A stretch of 64,000 nt of DNA from Immersiella caudata (lineage: Eukaryota > Ascomycota > Sordariomycetes > Sordariales > Lasiosphaeriaceae): assembly GCA_030512335.1 (NCBI GenBank), contig JAULSU010000004.1:1-64000 (forward strand). Reading direction: 5' to 3'. Made by a program: the position numbers and the translations under genes. The notes beneath the pieces are model-generated. The model saw only the letters and a program-made list of their open reading frames with translations, made no database searches and had not been told where the DNA came from. Below, piece after piece: positions 9,815-20,218 of this stretch. The stretch's first letter is position 1. The number at the start of each line of letters is the position of its first letter.

Positions 9815-10395
9815 CCGATTGTTGAGTCAACACTGGAAGTATAAGGTGTTCAGGATCGCTCTCCCAGGGGGTGGACGGTGGAGGTTCTGGAGGAAAGCGG
9901 TGTAACCTAAGATGTGTCAGCAACAATGATCACTAATCACAAAAGTCCCACCACGAGACAAGGCTATTGTTTGCTATCGATAAGGATCGCCGATGATAAG
10001 GCACTTACCAGAAGACTCAATACACATCTTTTGTTAAGTTCTCCCTTGGAAGCATGACACTGGCCCACTAACACTGCAACCACGGGAGAAGTCTCAGACT
10101 TCACACTACCTCCCCCACGGAGTCGCATCGTGTCAACTAACCACTCTTCCAAGCCGTTCACTTTGTGCGCCGTTGAACCCAAGTTGAAGGCGGGCCAAGA
10201 ACTCCATGGCGGCCCGACGGCAGAACCTAGCCGCCCCTCTGGTATGATTGAGGCACAGTGCCTTGGTATCACCATCGTTGTTGACGAGAATTCTTGATCT
10301 CGAAGTTAAAAATTGCCAGTTTCCGCTTGTCGTGCTCTCTTTGGTTAGCCGAAGCCACTCGCTCGAAGCAACTCGAGCCCCAGGCAGTGTTGATC

Positions 10396-12741
10396 ATGTC
10401 TCTCAGGGGCCTGTCTTTCTGGCTCTTCGTTTTCGGGCACTCCCTATGCAGCGCCGCCAACACCCAATCTATACAGGATCTCTCGCCTCCAGCTGCTCGT
10501 ATCGAGCAATGCAGACGGGCAGGAGACCATATGCTGCACTGGGCACAAGAGAACAACATAAGTACAACTTTGCCCCGCAGCCCCTTTTCTATCGCTTGCC
10601 GCAGAGGATCCGGAATCTGACACTATGGTTTTCAATCTAGAGCCAACAAACTATAGCGACTTCAACTTCAACATGCAAGAGCAAATATCCCTAGGGTTGT
10701 GTTCCGAGGATTGCCCCGGCCCCGATCAAACCGTCGTCGGCCTACGAGTGTATCAAATCTGTGCCCCTCAACCAGCGTACGGCCCTGAGCTATGTCGAGT
10801 TCCTTCGTCCGTTTATTGAGTGGCACAGCACCCTTGACTATCTTCAGCCCGCGCCCCGGACTACCTGTCCGAGGGTGTGAACCTCCCTAAAGGACTCACA
10901 GATATTGCGGTCAAACTCAAGCCAAACAAGTACAGGAACGAGTTCGAATTCCAGACGGACCTATACACCCTCACTGATATCCGCGTTCGAGATGGCCGTT
11001 TCGCGTTGCGCAACCCATTGATCAGCGGTCTGTTTCAGTTTGAACCCGTAGTTTAGTTCGTTTCTCTCTCTCGGCGGTAGATCACTGCCGCAAGTCTTCC
11101 TGCATGGTATGATTGCGAATACACCTTTTTGCTCCTTGCTGACTTTGCACAGACGATGTTAAACACGCTCGACACGGCTATTCACCGTCACCAGTGGCCA
11201 CCATCAACAACGTACCCGCCGTCGAGTACCTGCATCGCCAGTCAACTCGCGTCGTTGGAACCATAGATCCTGATGCGCGGTACAACACCTTGTTCCGAAA
11301 CCTGACCAGGAATCTAGCCCCGTCTACCGGGAGTAGACCCACGATTTCCTCAGCCTCAAAGACGCAACTCAGGTCAAGCCCCGCAACGGAAGCGTCCTGG
11401 ACTTTCCCAGTGTTGCTAACGCCGTCGCAAACTTCACCGAAATCACATCTGGAGGGGACGTTTATCAGAAATGACTTGCCAAGGGTGCAACTGGAGAGTT
11501 GGGTCTTATCTCAGAGGTGTACCCTTGGTTCGCCCGGGGCTTCACCCATGACCTCGCTGGGTTGGTTCCTGCCCGAGAGTCATCGCACCTTTGACGGCGG
11601 GACAGTCGGTTTCATACCCACCAGCCCCGACTTGTCGGAAGTTGCTGTCCTGGCCTTGAGCACCTTTGCATGGGCGTTTGTCCCGGACTTTGACAAGCTT
11701 GTCAACGAGCGCCAGGCCCGTTATGACACTGCCATGGAGTTCTTCCGTGCCGCCAAGGCAGCTGGAAAGACGAAGCTCATTCTGGACATGCAAACCAACG
11801 CCGGTGGTTTTGGGACCAACCTACTTGCTTTGCTCGACCTTCTTTTCCTTGGGACACTTCTTCCACTGCTTTGGCAGCACCGCGCCCAGCCGCAGCTGGC
11901 TTGGTGGTGCCAACAGGTCGACGATGGGATTTGTGAGGGTTGGCAGTGCCCGGAACCCCCGTTCGATAAGAGTCAATATACCCAACCCGATGGAACCGCC
12001 TGGTCCTCCTATGCGGAGCATTTTGGCCCTGTGAATGGCACCAAGGGGTCTTATACGCGTCCTTCCAGGCGCAATGAGAGCTTCGGGCTGGATGATCAGT
12101 GCTTTGGCTTGAAGCGCTCAACAAATTGGACCGAGCCCCCTTTCAAGCCCGAAGACATTGTCATTCTTTTAGACGGCGAATGTGAGTCCTCATGCGCCAT
12201 CACGGCGGCGGCGCTAGTCCACGGTCAGGGGGTGCGCACTGTAGCAGTAGGGGGTCGGCCGCTCAAGGCGCCCATGCAGGCAGTCGGTCAAGTGAGAAGC
12301 GGCGCTTCGCTTCCCTTCCCTTCCTCTGTAAGTTACCTAGGAGTTGCTGAATCTGGTCGATCGCTAACCACATAGACCAGCCCCGTTAACCCTACCATTG
12401 TGCCCGAGGGCTTGACAGTCTTTACCGGACACGACGCACCGATTCGTGTGGACAGAACCTCGGTAAATGAAGCCAACATGGTGCCCATTGACTCCAAGAG
12501 CGATGTTCCATTTCACTTCACCTATGAGGCGGGAAATTGCAAGCCTTTCTTCGCCTGGGATGCCTTGACTGTTGTGGAGAAGCTGCGGGCTCAAGTGGCT
12601 GACGTTCCTTGGAAAGGGGGCAAGTGTGTGAAAAGTTTGACGGTGGAGACAGACGACAGAATGGGTGGCGTCCCTCCCTTCAGGAAGGGTGTCGAGGGCA
12701 AGTATTCCCTAGGAATGGGGCCAGGGTTTGTTGCACATTAA
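10396..12741 (+). pseudogene. S41-family (CPAF-like) secreted peptidase, decayed
   Basis: Begins with a credible signal peptide (MSLRGLSFWLFVFGHSLCSA, ATG at 10396). Family blocks then appear in shifting frames: CIKSVPLN and IEWHSTLDYLQ near 10750-10840, PDYLSEGVNLPKGL from about 10858 in another frame, SLPQVFLH before a likely intron at 11107-11152, SPSPVATINN after it, and the NFTEITSGGDVYQK block near 11440 out of frame with the long open stretch 11194-12375. The protease core survives: KTKLILDMQTNAGGFG, and around the nucleophile DGECESSCAI plus VAVGGRPLKAPMQAVG. A clean intron (12328-12375, GTAAGT...ATAG) joins the last exon, ending at 12741. At least four frame breaks and a TAG at about 11054 make a functional product unlikely. 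Confidence 0.75.
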
Positions 12742-13327
12742 TTAGACGTCGAAAGACACAGAGGTCCTTCCGACCATGGAATGTTTCTCTTGGTCTTTAC
12801 GCCTGCCTTTTTGATCATCAAATCACTCCATCAACGGCTGCTGCCGTGAGCCCTCCCTGTCATGCTGTGCCGGTGTGTTGGTGCAGCATTGCATTTTGTG
12901 GCGGGAATCCGCCAGATCGGCAACCAACCGGCACCCAATCGCAGCGGAGTGCAAGGCATACAATCCTCCTACCATCATGGCAATTTAGTGGCTGCGCCAG
13001 GGTTCGGAAACAAAGTCTCTACCCCCGTGGCGAACCCTTGCTCCGGTGAGCTCGACTGGGTTATTTTTTAGGGGCACAGCAAGAAAGGACCACCTCAGCT
13101 CGTTGGATCTCGCGAATCAGACCTGCAGCATTGTGGCGAGGCCCCAAAAGTCAATGCACCCGGTGAAAGGGCCGGTGTGCAGCCAAGTTTTGCTCCCACT
13201 CTTAAACTGGCTAGACTCCAGTCTCCTCTGCCACGTTTTGACGCTCTCTTTGTTCCAGATCGGCACTCGTCGCTCCCCCAATGGGCACAGACGCTTCCCA
13301 AGCGGCAAGCCCCAGGCTCTCCGGCCT

Positions 13328-14752
13328 ATGATGTCGAAAACTATCACGAATAATGACACCCGGAGCTGGGAAAATGCATTCGTCATTGCCCCTGAATATG
13401 GGCCCTATCCATACAGCGGGCTGCAAATCTTTGGCTTTGCTATCATTGGTTTCTTTCCACTGTTGTCGCTAGTTGTAGTGGCACTTCGCGTCTATAGTAG
13501 ACGGTTGGTGGGTGGTTTGGCTCTGGGTCAGCTCCCTCTGTCAATTTTGGCTTGCCTCTGCGGGAATACTGACGCGACTCACCAGATGACTGGCTCATAC
13601 TTTTAGCAATGGCAAGCCAAACTCTCTCACCTTGCGTCAAACGCAGCGTGTTAACTCCGCTCACAGGCGATTGCCATTCCACAAGCCCTTTTCGCGTCTT
13701 TCTGTGAGTCCAAGCAACCATACCACAGCTTACATTATCTGACAACATGTTCAGTCCTGAGGTCCGGGTACTGGGGCATCCACGATGCCGACGTCCCTCG
13801 CGATATCCCCCGCAACCTCGGCTACTTCTGGAACTTTATCAACGGACTTTGCGCCAACCCGACTCTCGCCCTCGTCAAAGCCGCGGCCCTCATTTTCCTC
13901 CTCCGTCTCGGCTGGATCAAACGCCGAGTGTTGATAGCATGCCGCATCTTGATCTTCCTCAACCTCGCGCACATGACCTCCTTCTTCCTCATCTTTCTCT
14001 TCCAGTGTCGGCCCGTCCATGCCCGATGGGAGGTGGGAGGGGAGGCCAAGTGCATACGGGTGGACCTTCTCAGCATCATCATGGCCATCATCAGCATTTT
14101 GACCGATTTGCTGACTCTGTCGGTTCCATTTGCGCTGTTTTTGGATCTTCGAGTGTCGAAGAAGCTAAGAAACTCGCTGATCGTTGTGTTTCTGCTGGGT
14201 GGAGTGTAAGACCTTCCCGTCCCCCATCCCCTCTGGGTGGGATCATCACTCCACCCCTGGCCCCCGCTAACACTTGACAGTGTCACCATCATCAGTACCG
14301 TCCGCCTCTATTACATCCTACGGATATACTACATCAAAGTCGAAGATCGCCATTATTCGATCGGCTTCGTGTGCGGCTCCGTCGAGTTGAACCTGGCCAT
14401 CGTCACGGCGTCCATTCCCACGCTCTGGCCCCTAGGCAGGAAACGGTTTCCATCATTCTTCGCCTCCCTCGGCGCCAACCGACCTCATCTCTACCCCGAC
14501 ATCGAGGTGGCATACGCCACTACACAACCGCGAACAAGCCGAACGTCCAGGACATATAAAAGCAAGATTGTTTGGAAAGACAAAAGGACGTCCCCAATCG
14601 AGGGTGGCTCTGCAAGCGAAGGGGGTGGAAGCAGTGGCTGGGGTAGACTTCCTGACATGCCGGATGGACACCTGTTTGCAAAGTCAGATCACACCGCCGT
14701 GGATGATGAGCATCACTTGTTCCACCTCGCAGGAAAGGTTGAGAGAGAATAA
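13328..14752 (+). CDS. Pth11-like rhodopsin-domain integral membrane protein
   Basis: Five exons give one open frame of 390 aa: 13328-13514, 13586-13611, 13667-13703, 13755-14205, 14281-14752. Conserved landmarks of the fungal rhodopsin domain (PF20684) fall on the joins: DDWLILLAM after intron 1, SGYWGIHDADVP after intron 3, then CRPVHARWEV, CIRVDLLSIIMAIISILTD, LFLDLRVSKKLRNS and the last helices in exon 5, followed by a hydrophilic tail. Intron 2 (13612-13666) has a GC donor (ATG|GCAAGC) and a good TTAAC...ACAG end. Without removing it the domain core is lost. Seven transmembrane helices are expected. No N-terminal CFEM domain is visible. Likely a plasma-membrane surface-sensing or small-molecule receptor-like protein. 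Confidence 0.8.
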
Positions 14753-15006
14753 AGTCAAAGAGAAAATGCCCACGCGTGATTGGAGAGGGTAGGTTGTCAG
14801 GGATGCGATACTGCTGTGTTTCCCTTTGTTAGGGCTCTTACTTTTGATACGCTGTAACGATGCCACATTTTTCTCCACAAGACTGCGGTAGAAACATGAC
14901 GCCACCGACATTGCCTAAGTCCAAGATCCGAGGCTTCCGAACTAAAACATTTGTACTATTGGTCCAAGACACCCCGAGAGGGTTTCGCACCATTGTGTCT
15001 ATCTAT

Positions 15007-16947
15007 TTATCTACTCCCCCCCTTTTCGTCCCGGAAACCCAACGGCTCAGCCGGCATCTCGTACACGCCAGGAGACGTAGGCGCCTCGCTTCCAAAAGCA
15101 AGAGGCGTCCCCATCTCGTACACCCCCGGTGATGTCGGCGCTTCACTCACCGGGACCTTTACAGGCGACTCCAACTCTAAAACAGGCGTATCCGCAGCCT
15201 CCTGAACGCCCGTCTCCGAACCCATCTCCTTGACATCCGAATCCGACTTGCTATCCCTCCTCTTCTTGTGCCGATGCAAGCCTCCCGTGTGTAGCTCCGA
15301 CGGCTCCTGGTCCCTCCTCTCCTTCTCATCCCTTCTCCTCCTCCAAAAAAAGAACAACGCCCCTCCAATCAATCCCAACCCCGCAATCATACCAATGACA
15401 ACCCCGGCGATGGCACCTCCTGAAAGGCTCTTCTGTGGCGGCTCGGTAGCCACCGCCGACGGCCAGCTCGCGAGCCAACTATCCACAAACGCTTCCTCGG
15501 GCAGCGAGATCATGGGGCTGCCCTGGCTGTCATAGGGGCGCACAATCGACTGGCGCATGGCGGGTCCGGGGGCCTGGGCAAGGTAGGTGAAGTTACGGTC
15601 AAAGTTGACGCCGAAGAAGGCGCCCTGCAGGAACGCGCGACCGAGTTCCCAGTAGCCGTCGACTCTCTCGACGTCGTGGCAGGGGAAGTAGGGGGTGGGG
15701 GCTTGCGTGATGGGCTTGTCGAGAGTGAGGTTAAGGAGCTTCATTGGTATTTTAATCGTGACGTTTCTTGCCTGGTGGTCGGCAAAGGTGAAGGCGAGGT
15801 AGGCGGCCGAGTTGATCAGGGGCTCGTAGTGCGGTTCGGAGGTGTCCCAGAGATAGTAGCCGGTGTTGTTGTCGTATTTGACGGGGAGGTACTTGGCAGC
15901 GTTCTCGCACGTCGGGGCGGGGAGGTAGATGCCGGGGACGGCCGGGTTGGGGTTGAGAATGATGTTCCCCTGTCTTCCTCCCAACTGCACAGCGACGGCG
16001 TCCACGGCGTCTCCTTGCCAGATGGGGGCGGGCTCGGCGGTGAAGTGGTGGGCACCCGTCTCAACGCCAAGGGCTACGTTGTTGAGAAAGAGGATGGGAT
16101 GGCCCAGGACCATCTCAAAGGCGGCGACGGGTCCGACGACACGGGCCTCGTCGTAGCCGCCGAGAATGAGGGAGCCTTTCTGGTCGAGAGGAACACTGCC
16201 AAGATGCAGGCCGAACGAGTTGGTCTTGATGTGGCCCTGCGACTTCATCTGCTCGAGGATGCTCACCCCTTGCCATCGCGATCCTCCAATGTCGATGTCC
16301 TCGGGTCGGCCGAGGGCGAGGTTCCCGACGTTGGGCACATAGGTACCTTTGCCGTCCCGGAGATGGACCTGGGACACGTTCATGGCGTAGATGGTAGCGT
16401 TGATGTTGGCGTATCCAGGGCTCTCGAAGCGCGAGTTCATGATGGTGACGAAGTCGTGAATGCCCTGGCCCTCGGACTTGTGCATCAAGGGAAAGTCGGC
16501 GAGCTGCATGTCGTTTTCACCGCCATTGCCGAACTCGATCCATGGTTGCGTCGCATTCTCGCTCTTGTTGTAGAGCCCACCAGCCGCGGGCGTGAAGAGT
16601 TGGGTGATGATGGAGCCTGTGGGCCACATGGGCACCACTTCTCCGCCGTCCCAAGGTTCCGTCATGGTCTGGCGATGGTGGTAGCCCAGCATCAACACGG
16701 CGGGCTGCCATGGCCCGTCAGGCCCGAACTGCCCCGTGCCGTTGATTGAGAATTCGTAGTGGTCAAAGGCCGCCTGGTTCATGATGACGTCGGTCGTGAA
16801 GGGCACCTGGAATACATCCGTCGCCACTGCTAATCCCAGCAGGGCCGGCACTTGAAGCAGGACTGCCAATGCCCAGCTTCCATGTCGGCACCCGCAGCGG
16901 CCTCGCATGCCCCACGCAGGCCGGTCCAAGGTCATGTCGAAGCCCAT
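15007..16947 (-). CDS. Membrane-anchored pepsin-like (A1 fold) protein with degenerate active site
   Basis: A 646-aa single-exon protein starting at 16947 or 16935. A signal/anchor segment (WALAVLLQVPALLGLAVAT) is followed by a 480-residue two-lobed pepsin-like domain: EQMKSQGHIKTNSFGLHLG, GSLILGGYDEARVVGP, HDVERVDGYWELGRAFLQG and NFDRNFTYLAQ are typical of fungal A1-like proteins. No DTG/DSG catalytic triplet is visible in either lobe (the first-lobe region reads MWPTGSI), so it is probably not a conventional protease. A transmembrane helix (GGAIAGVVIGMIAGLGLIGG) with an RRRRDEKER stop-transfer leads to a basic cytosolic tail ending in two copies of SEAPTSPGVYEM. Many NxS/T sites suggest heavy glycosylation. 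Likely a cell-surface protein. Confidence 0.8.
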   Translation of the reverse strand: MGFDMTLDRPAWGMRGRCGCRHGSWALAVLLQVPALLGLAVATDVFQVPFTTDVIMNQAAFDHYEFSINGTGQFGPDGPWQPAVLMLGYHHRQTMTEPWDGGEVVPMWPTGSIITQLFTPAAGGLYNKSENATQPWIEFGNGGENDMQLADFPLMHKSEGQGIHDFVTIMNSRFESPGYANINATIYAMNVSQVHLRDGKGTYVPNVGNLALGRPEDIDIGGSRWQGVSILEQMKSQGHIKTNSFGLHLGSVPLDQKGSLILGGYDEARVVGPVAAFEMVLGHPILFLNNVALGVETGAHHFTAEPAPIWQGDAVDAVAVQLGGRQGNIILNPNPAVPGIYLPAPTCENAAKYLPVKYDNNTGYYLWDTSEPHYEPLINSAAYLAFTFADHQARNVTIKIPMKLLNLTLDKPITQAPTPYFPCHDVERVDGYWELGRAFLQGAFFGVNFDRNFTYLAQAPGPAMRQSIVRPYDSQGSPMISLPEEAFVDSWLASWPSAVATEPPQKSLSGGAIAGVVIGMIAGLGLIGGALFFFWRRRRDEKERRDQEPSELHTGGLHRHKKRRDSKSDSDVKEMGSETGVQEAADTPVLELESPVKVPVSEAPTSPGVYEMGTPLAFGSEAPTSPGVYEMPAEPLGFRDEKGGSR

Positions 16948-17119
16948 CGCTCTGTTGAACAGAGAGCGCGGGCCGAGAGGTTCGGGCGGACTGGAAAAGG
17001 TGGAGGGAGATTTCTGGGGCCCTCATCTTCACGTAAGCCGCGACACGCCTTACCTATATCGTTTTCACCATCCCCTGCCACATTCGAGCGCGAACCAGCC
17101 GATTTCCCGGAGGTAGCCC

Positions 17120-18392
17120 CGCACCCCTGCCTCGTAAATGCGTGACGTTTGCTGTTCGTCGCTATCATTGGCCCATCCGTCCTTCACCGCAGAAAACCAA
17201 TGCTTGGCATGGTCTTAGTGCTGACAAACTCGCCCTGCCCTGTTTGGGGCTGTTGATCACCACACTGCTCTGAGGAGCTGGAATCGCCCCCAAAACCCAC
17301 GCGGAAAAAGACTCCCACCAGCGATGCTGTTTGTTGCCAATCATGTCAAGGTCAAAAGTTTTGTCAGCTCGTTGTCGCAACTGCCGGCAGCCTTGGTCGC
17401 GGTTTGGCGAACGCCCTCTGCCGTGACCGCGCCGGGGCCGGGATGCCCTGTTTCAGGGGGCCTCCCGTCACGACGCTGACAGAATCTCACCCAGATTATG
17501 TAACCTTAAAATCCCCGAAAGTTAGTGGCGCCCGGGCTGCAAACACCAGCCAATCATGCCGAAATGAAGGGGCTCTTGCAAAAGCAGCGCAATGTGCTTG
17601 GGCACTGGGCGCTGCAAGTCGAACTTGGAGAAATCCTCATCTCCGCCACCTCACTCACTATCAAAATGTTTTACCAGCGTACGATGTCAGTAGGATCAAT
17701 GGTTGCATGACTAATGCGGTTCTTTACAAAATGGACGCCCTTATCGGGCTCGCATCGGCTTCGCATGCACCGCTCCTTGACAAGCTCCAAGGCGCACTTG
17801 ATCGCTTTCTTCAGCTGTTGTAGGTGATCGTCGAATGCTGTCGGTCGAGGTTTCGGCATAGTTCGTGATGGAGCCAAGACGAAAGACAGCTAACAAATTC
17901 CTAAGGGCAACTGATGAGTCTTGACGTCGGTTTCCCGCTCTCAGGACTCTGTTGCCAAGAGTTGAGCTTCGAGAAGGTAGGAAAATCCCACCGATCGGAC
18001 ATGTGCGCTCGATCCAATGCAGTTGAATCAGGGGCACATCGCCCCCAAGTTACAACAAAGCAGCCACGCCCGCTACTGCTGTGAATGCGAAAGTCTGATT
18101 GGTTGCATCGTCAGTTCAGGCGCGGCCTGGATGCTCCACCCCCTCCTCCTAGGGCGACAAGGCGCAACAACAAAGCATTGTCATCGGTGGGCAGAGTGCT
18201 GCAATGAGACTCCGGGGGGTTCAACCTAAAAAACCATCCGACGATGAGTTAAAACAGATCCCAAGCAGCCGATAGCCCCAGCAACACCCCCATTCACATC
18301 GCCGTTCCACTATATTACCTCTGTGCGGCCCTTCCTGTTTGACTTGGATTGGCCACCCTGCAGATACATTGGGGATTGCCACAACATGCACA
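17120..18392. other. Intergenic, no gene recognised
   Basis: About 1.2 kb between two divergent gene starts (16947 minus and 18393 plus). Open frames here (for example 17404-17823) show no family-like block, no splice-supported continuation and ordinary shadow-like composition. It presumably carries the promoters of both flanking genes. Confidence 0.5.
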
Positions 18393-19202
18393 ATGGTGTC
18401 CCGCTACTCTACACTTCCGGAATTCGATGCACGACGTGAAGTGATAACACTCGAAGCCTATTCGAGTGGGTCATACGATCCCGGATGCGAGGTGTCCCGC
18501 ATTCGTCATCGAGTCTTATCCCCGGCTCCGCCCCTGAAACAAAAGAGTTCGAAGCGCTTTTGGATGCTGCTCTCAGCCGGGGGTCTGTTGATCGCCGGAG
18601 CTATCGCTGGGTCCATCACGGGGACGGTTTTATCATCAAGATCGTCTGCCGCAGCTGCAGCTGCAGCTGCTGCAGCCAACTCGAACACAGGGAGCAACGG
18701 GAACTGGGTTTCCACAGCAGGTCCCCTTTCACCTCCCCTATCCCCTTCGAGCACCTCGGTGACCACTTCCAAGTCATCTCAGAACGAGCCATCAACCTCA
18801 ACCCAGTTACAAACAGGCACCACCACGACCACACCATCCCCAACCAGCAGCACCGATTCTTCCAGCGCACCAGCTTCCCCGATCCGCATCGGGAACGCCC
18901 AAGGCCCCAACTTCAAGTCCACCGTCTCTTTCGTCGACGACGGTTCTGCTCAAGCCCCTTGCTCCTACACAATCCTCCTCGAAGTCGACGGCAGTGTCAA
19001 CCCCTGTGGAAAGTCATTCATCCTGGCCGATGGACTAGAATACATGTGGAATGGCTGTGGGGGACCGACCTGGGCGACCTGGAGAAATCCTGCCGTGAAG
19101 GGTTCAAGCTTCCAGGCTCTCGGGAATGCGCTCTGTGCTATTGAGCAGCGGACTTGGGATTGTGGGGATACTATCGTCCGGGGAGGCTACAAGTGTGCGT
19201 GA
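18393..19202 (+). CDS. Single-pass membrane protein, Ser/Thr-rich, unknown function
   Basis: The start chosen is ATG 18393 in ACAATGGTG (MVSRYSTLPEFDARREVITL), 269 aa; an ATG at 18339 would add 18 residues. Layout: basic cytosolic N-terminus of about 55 residues, one transmembrane helix (FWMLLSAGGLLIAGAIAGSI), a poly-alanine run encoded by a (GCAGCT)n microsatellite at about 18652-18680, a 70-residue Ser/Thr/Pro-rich O-glycosylation-type stalk, then a compact C-terminal domain of about 90 residues with six cysteines, tryptophans and glycines (VDGSVNPCGKSFILADG, MWNGCGGPTWATW, CGDTIVRGGYKCA). This plan, without signal peptide, is common among fungal surface proteins next to allorecognition genes. 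I do not recognise the C-terminal domain. Confidence 0.65.
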   Translation: MVSRYSTLPEFDARREVITLEAYSSGSYDPGCEVSRIRHRVLSPAPPLKQKSSKRFWMLLSAGGLLIAGAIAGSITGTVLSSRSSAAAAAAAAAANSNTGSNGNWVSTAGPLSPPLSPSSTSVTTSKSSQNEPSTSTQLQTGTTTTTPSPTSSTDSSSAPASPIRIGNAQGPNFKSTVSFVDDGSAQAPCSYTILLEVDGSVNPCGKSFILADGLEYMWNGCGGPTWATWRNPAVKGSSFQALGNALCAIEQRTWDCGDTIVRGGYKCA

Positions 19203-19464
19203 AGCTTCCATTTGTAATGTTTGTCAAAGTATTTTGAGTTTTCTGGAGTCTAGAATAAGCATAAGCAACTTTACCCCGACCCCATTCACGCAAAGCCTAC
19301 CCCTTTAAGCTGGACACCGTGAACGCTGTCTTGGCTGCAGCGTAACACTGCATGATGGCTTTAGAGTCAAATGCCAGACTCACCATTCTACCGCCCCTGG
19401 GTCCCCCTTTTCTCCAAACTTGAACTTGATGCTCACCATCTTCTCCGCATCCCGGGATTTCAGC

Positions 19465-20007
19465 ATGCGCCTCGTCCGCTACAACGCAGCCACCACCCTC
19501 GACGGCTTCATCGCCTCTCTCGACGGCTCAACAAACTGGATTGTCGAAGACTCCACCATCGATTTTGACGCCTTGTATGCCGAATTCGAGACCTTCGTCA
19601 TGGGCCGAAAGACATACGAAGTGCTGTTGAAGTTTGGGAATCCACTTGCAGGACGGCCGAAGGACGCAGTGATCGTGATCAGTCGGACGATGAAGCCGAT
19701 AGAACACCCAGATATTACGATTGAGGACGGGGATGCGGTGGACCTTGTGCGGCGACTTCGGGGCGGGAATGGGAAGGACATCTGGGCTATGGGCGGCGGT
19801 CAGCTGGTTGGGCCGCTGCTCCAGGCAGGGTTGGTGGATATGATCGAGGTGGCAGTTATGCCCGTGGTGATTGGGGAGGGCGTCCCCATGGTTTCGAGTC
19901 TGGGAAAGCATGTTGAAGCAGGGCTCAAGTTGAAGTTGGAGAGCGTCAAGCATCTCGAGGAAAGCGGGATTCTGATGACAAGATACAGGGTCTTGCAAAG
20001 GCCGTAA
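19465..20007 (+). CDS. RibD C-terminal / dihydrofolate-reductase-like protein
   Basis: A single exon of about 180 aa from the Met in FSMRLVRYNAATTLDGFIAS (ATG 19465; 15 optional residues upstream). It matches the RibD_C (PF01872) reductase fold as in bacterial YwjB/YyaP-type proteins: N-terminal strand plus TLDGFIA, VMGRKTYEVLL, VISRTMKP, DIWAMGGGQLVGPLLQAGLVDMIEV (nucleotide-binding GGGQL), MPVVIGEGVPM and a C-terminal TRYRVL. Probably an NADPH-dependent small-molecule reductase, not the dedicated riboflavin enzyme. The absence of introns and the bacterial-like family make horizontal transfer plausible, but codon usage is not obviously different by eye. Confidence 0.85.
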   Translation: MRLVRYNAATTLDGFIASLDGSTNWIVEDSTIDFDALYAEFETFVMGRKTYEVLLKFGNPLAGRPKDAVIVISRTMKPIEHPDITIEDGDAVDLVRRLRGGNGKDIWAMGGGQLVGPLLQAGLVDMIEVAVMPVVIGEGVPMVSSLGKHVEAGLKLKLESVKHLEESGILMTRYRVLQRP

Positions 20008-20218
20008 CTACGCACCGAGGCAGATGTCGGAGTTGAGAAAAGACATCACAAGATCAGGCTGCCCATTCTTCAAAAGGAAAATTAAGTACAGTTCTATCGT
20101 CTAGGTACAGAGGTATGACCAAAATCACAGATGCACGCTATACACTCATCTCTACCTACTACAAACAGTCAGATGCCTTGATCACAGACATGATTCCCAA
20201 GCCACAAAAGCCAAATGC

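Noticed and set aside
15676..16749. A 357-codon plus-strand frame
   Set aside because: Antisense to the aspartyl-protease-like gene, low complexity (Gly/Val/Glu) as expected from GC-rich reverse codons.
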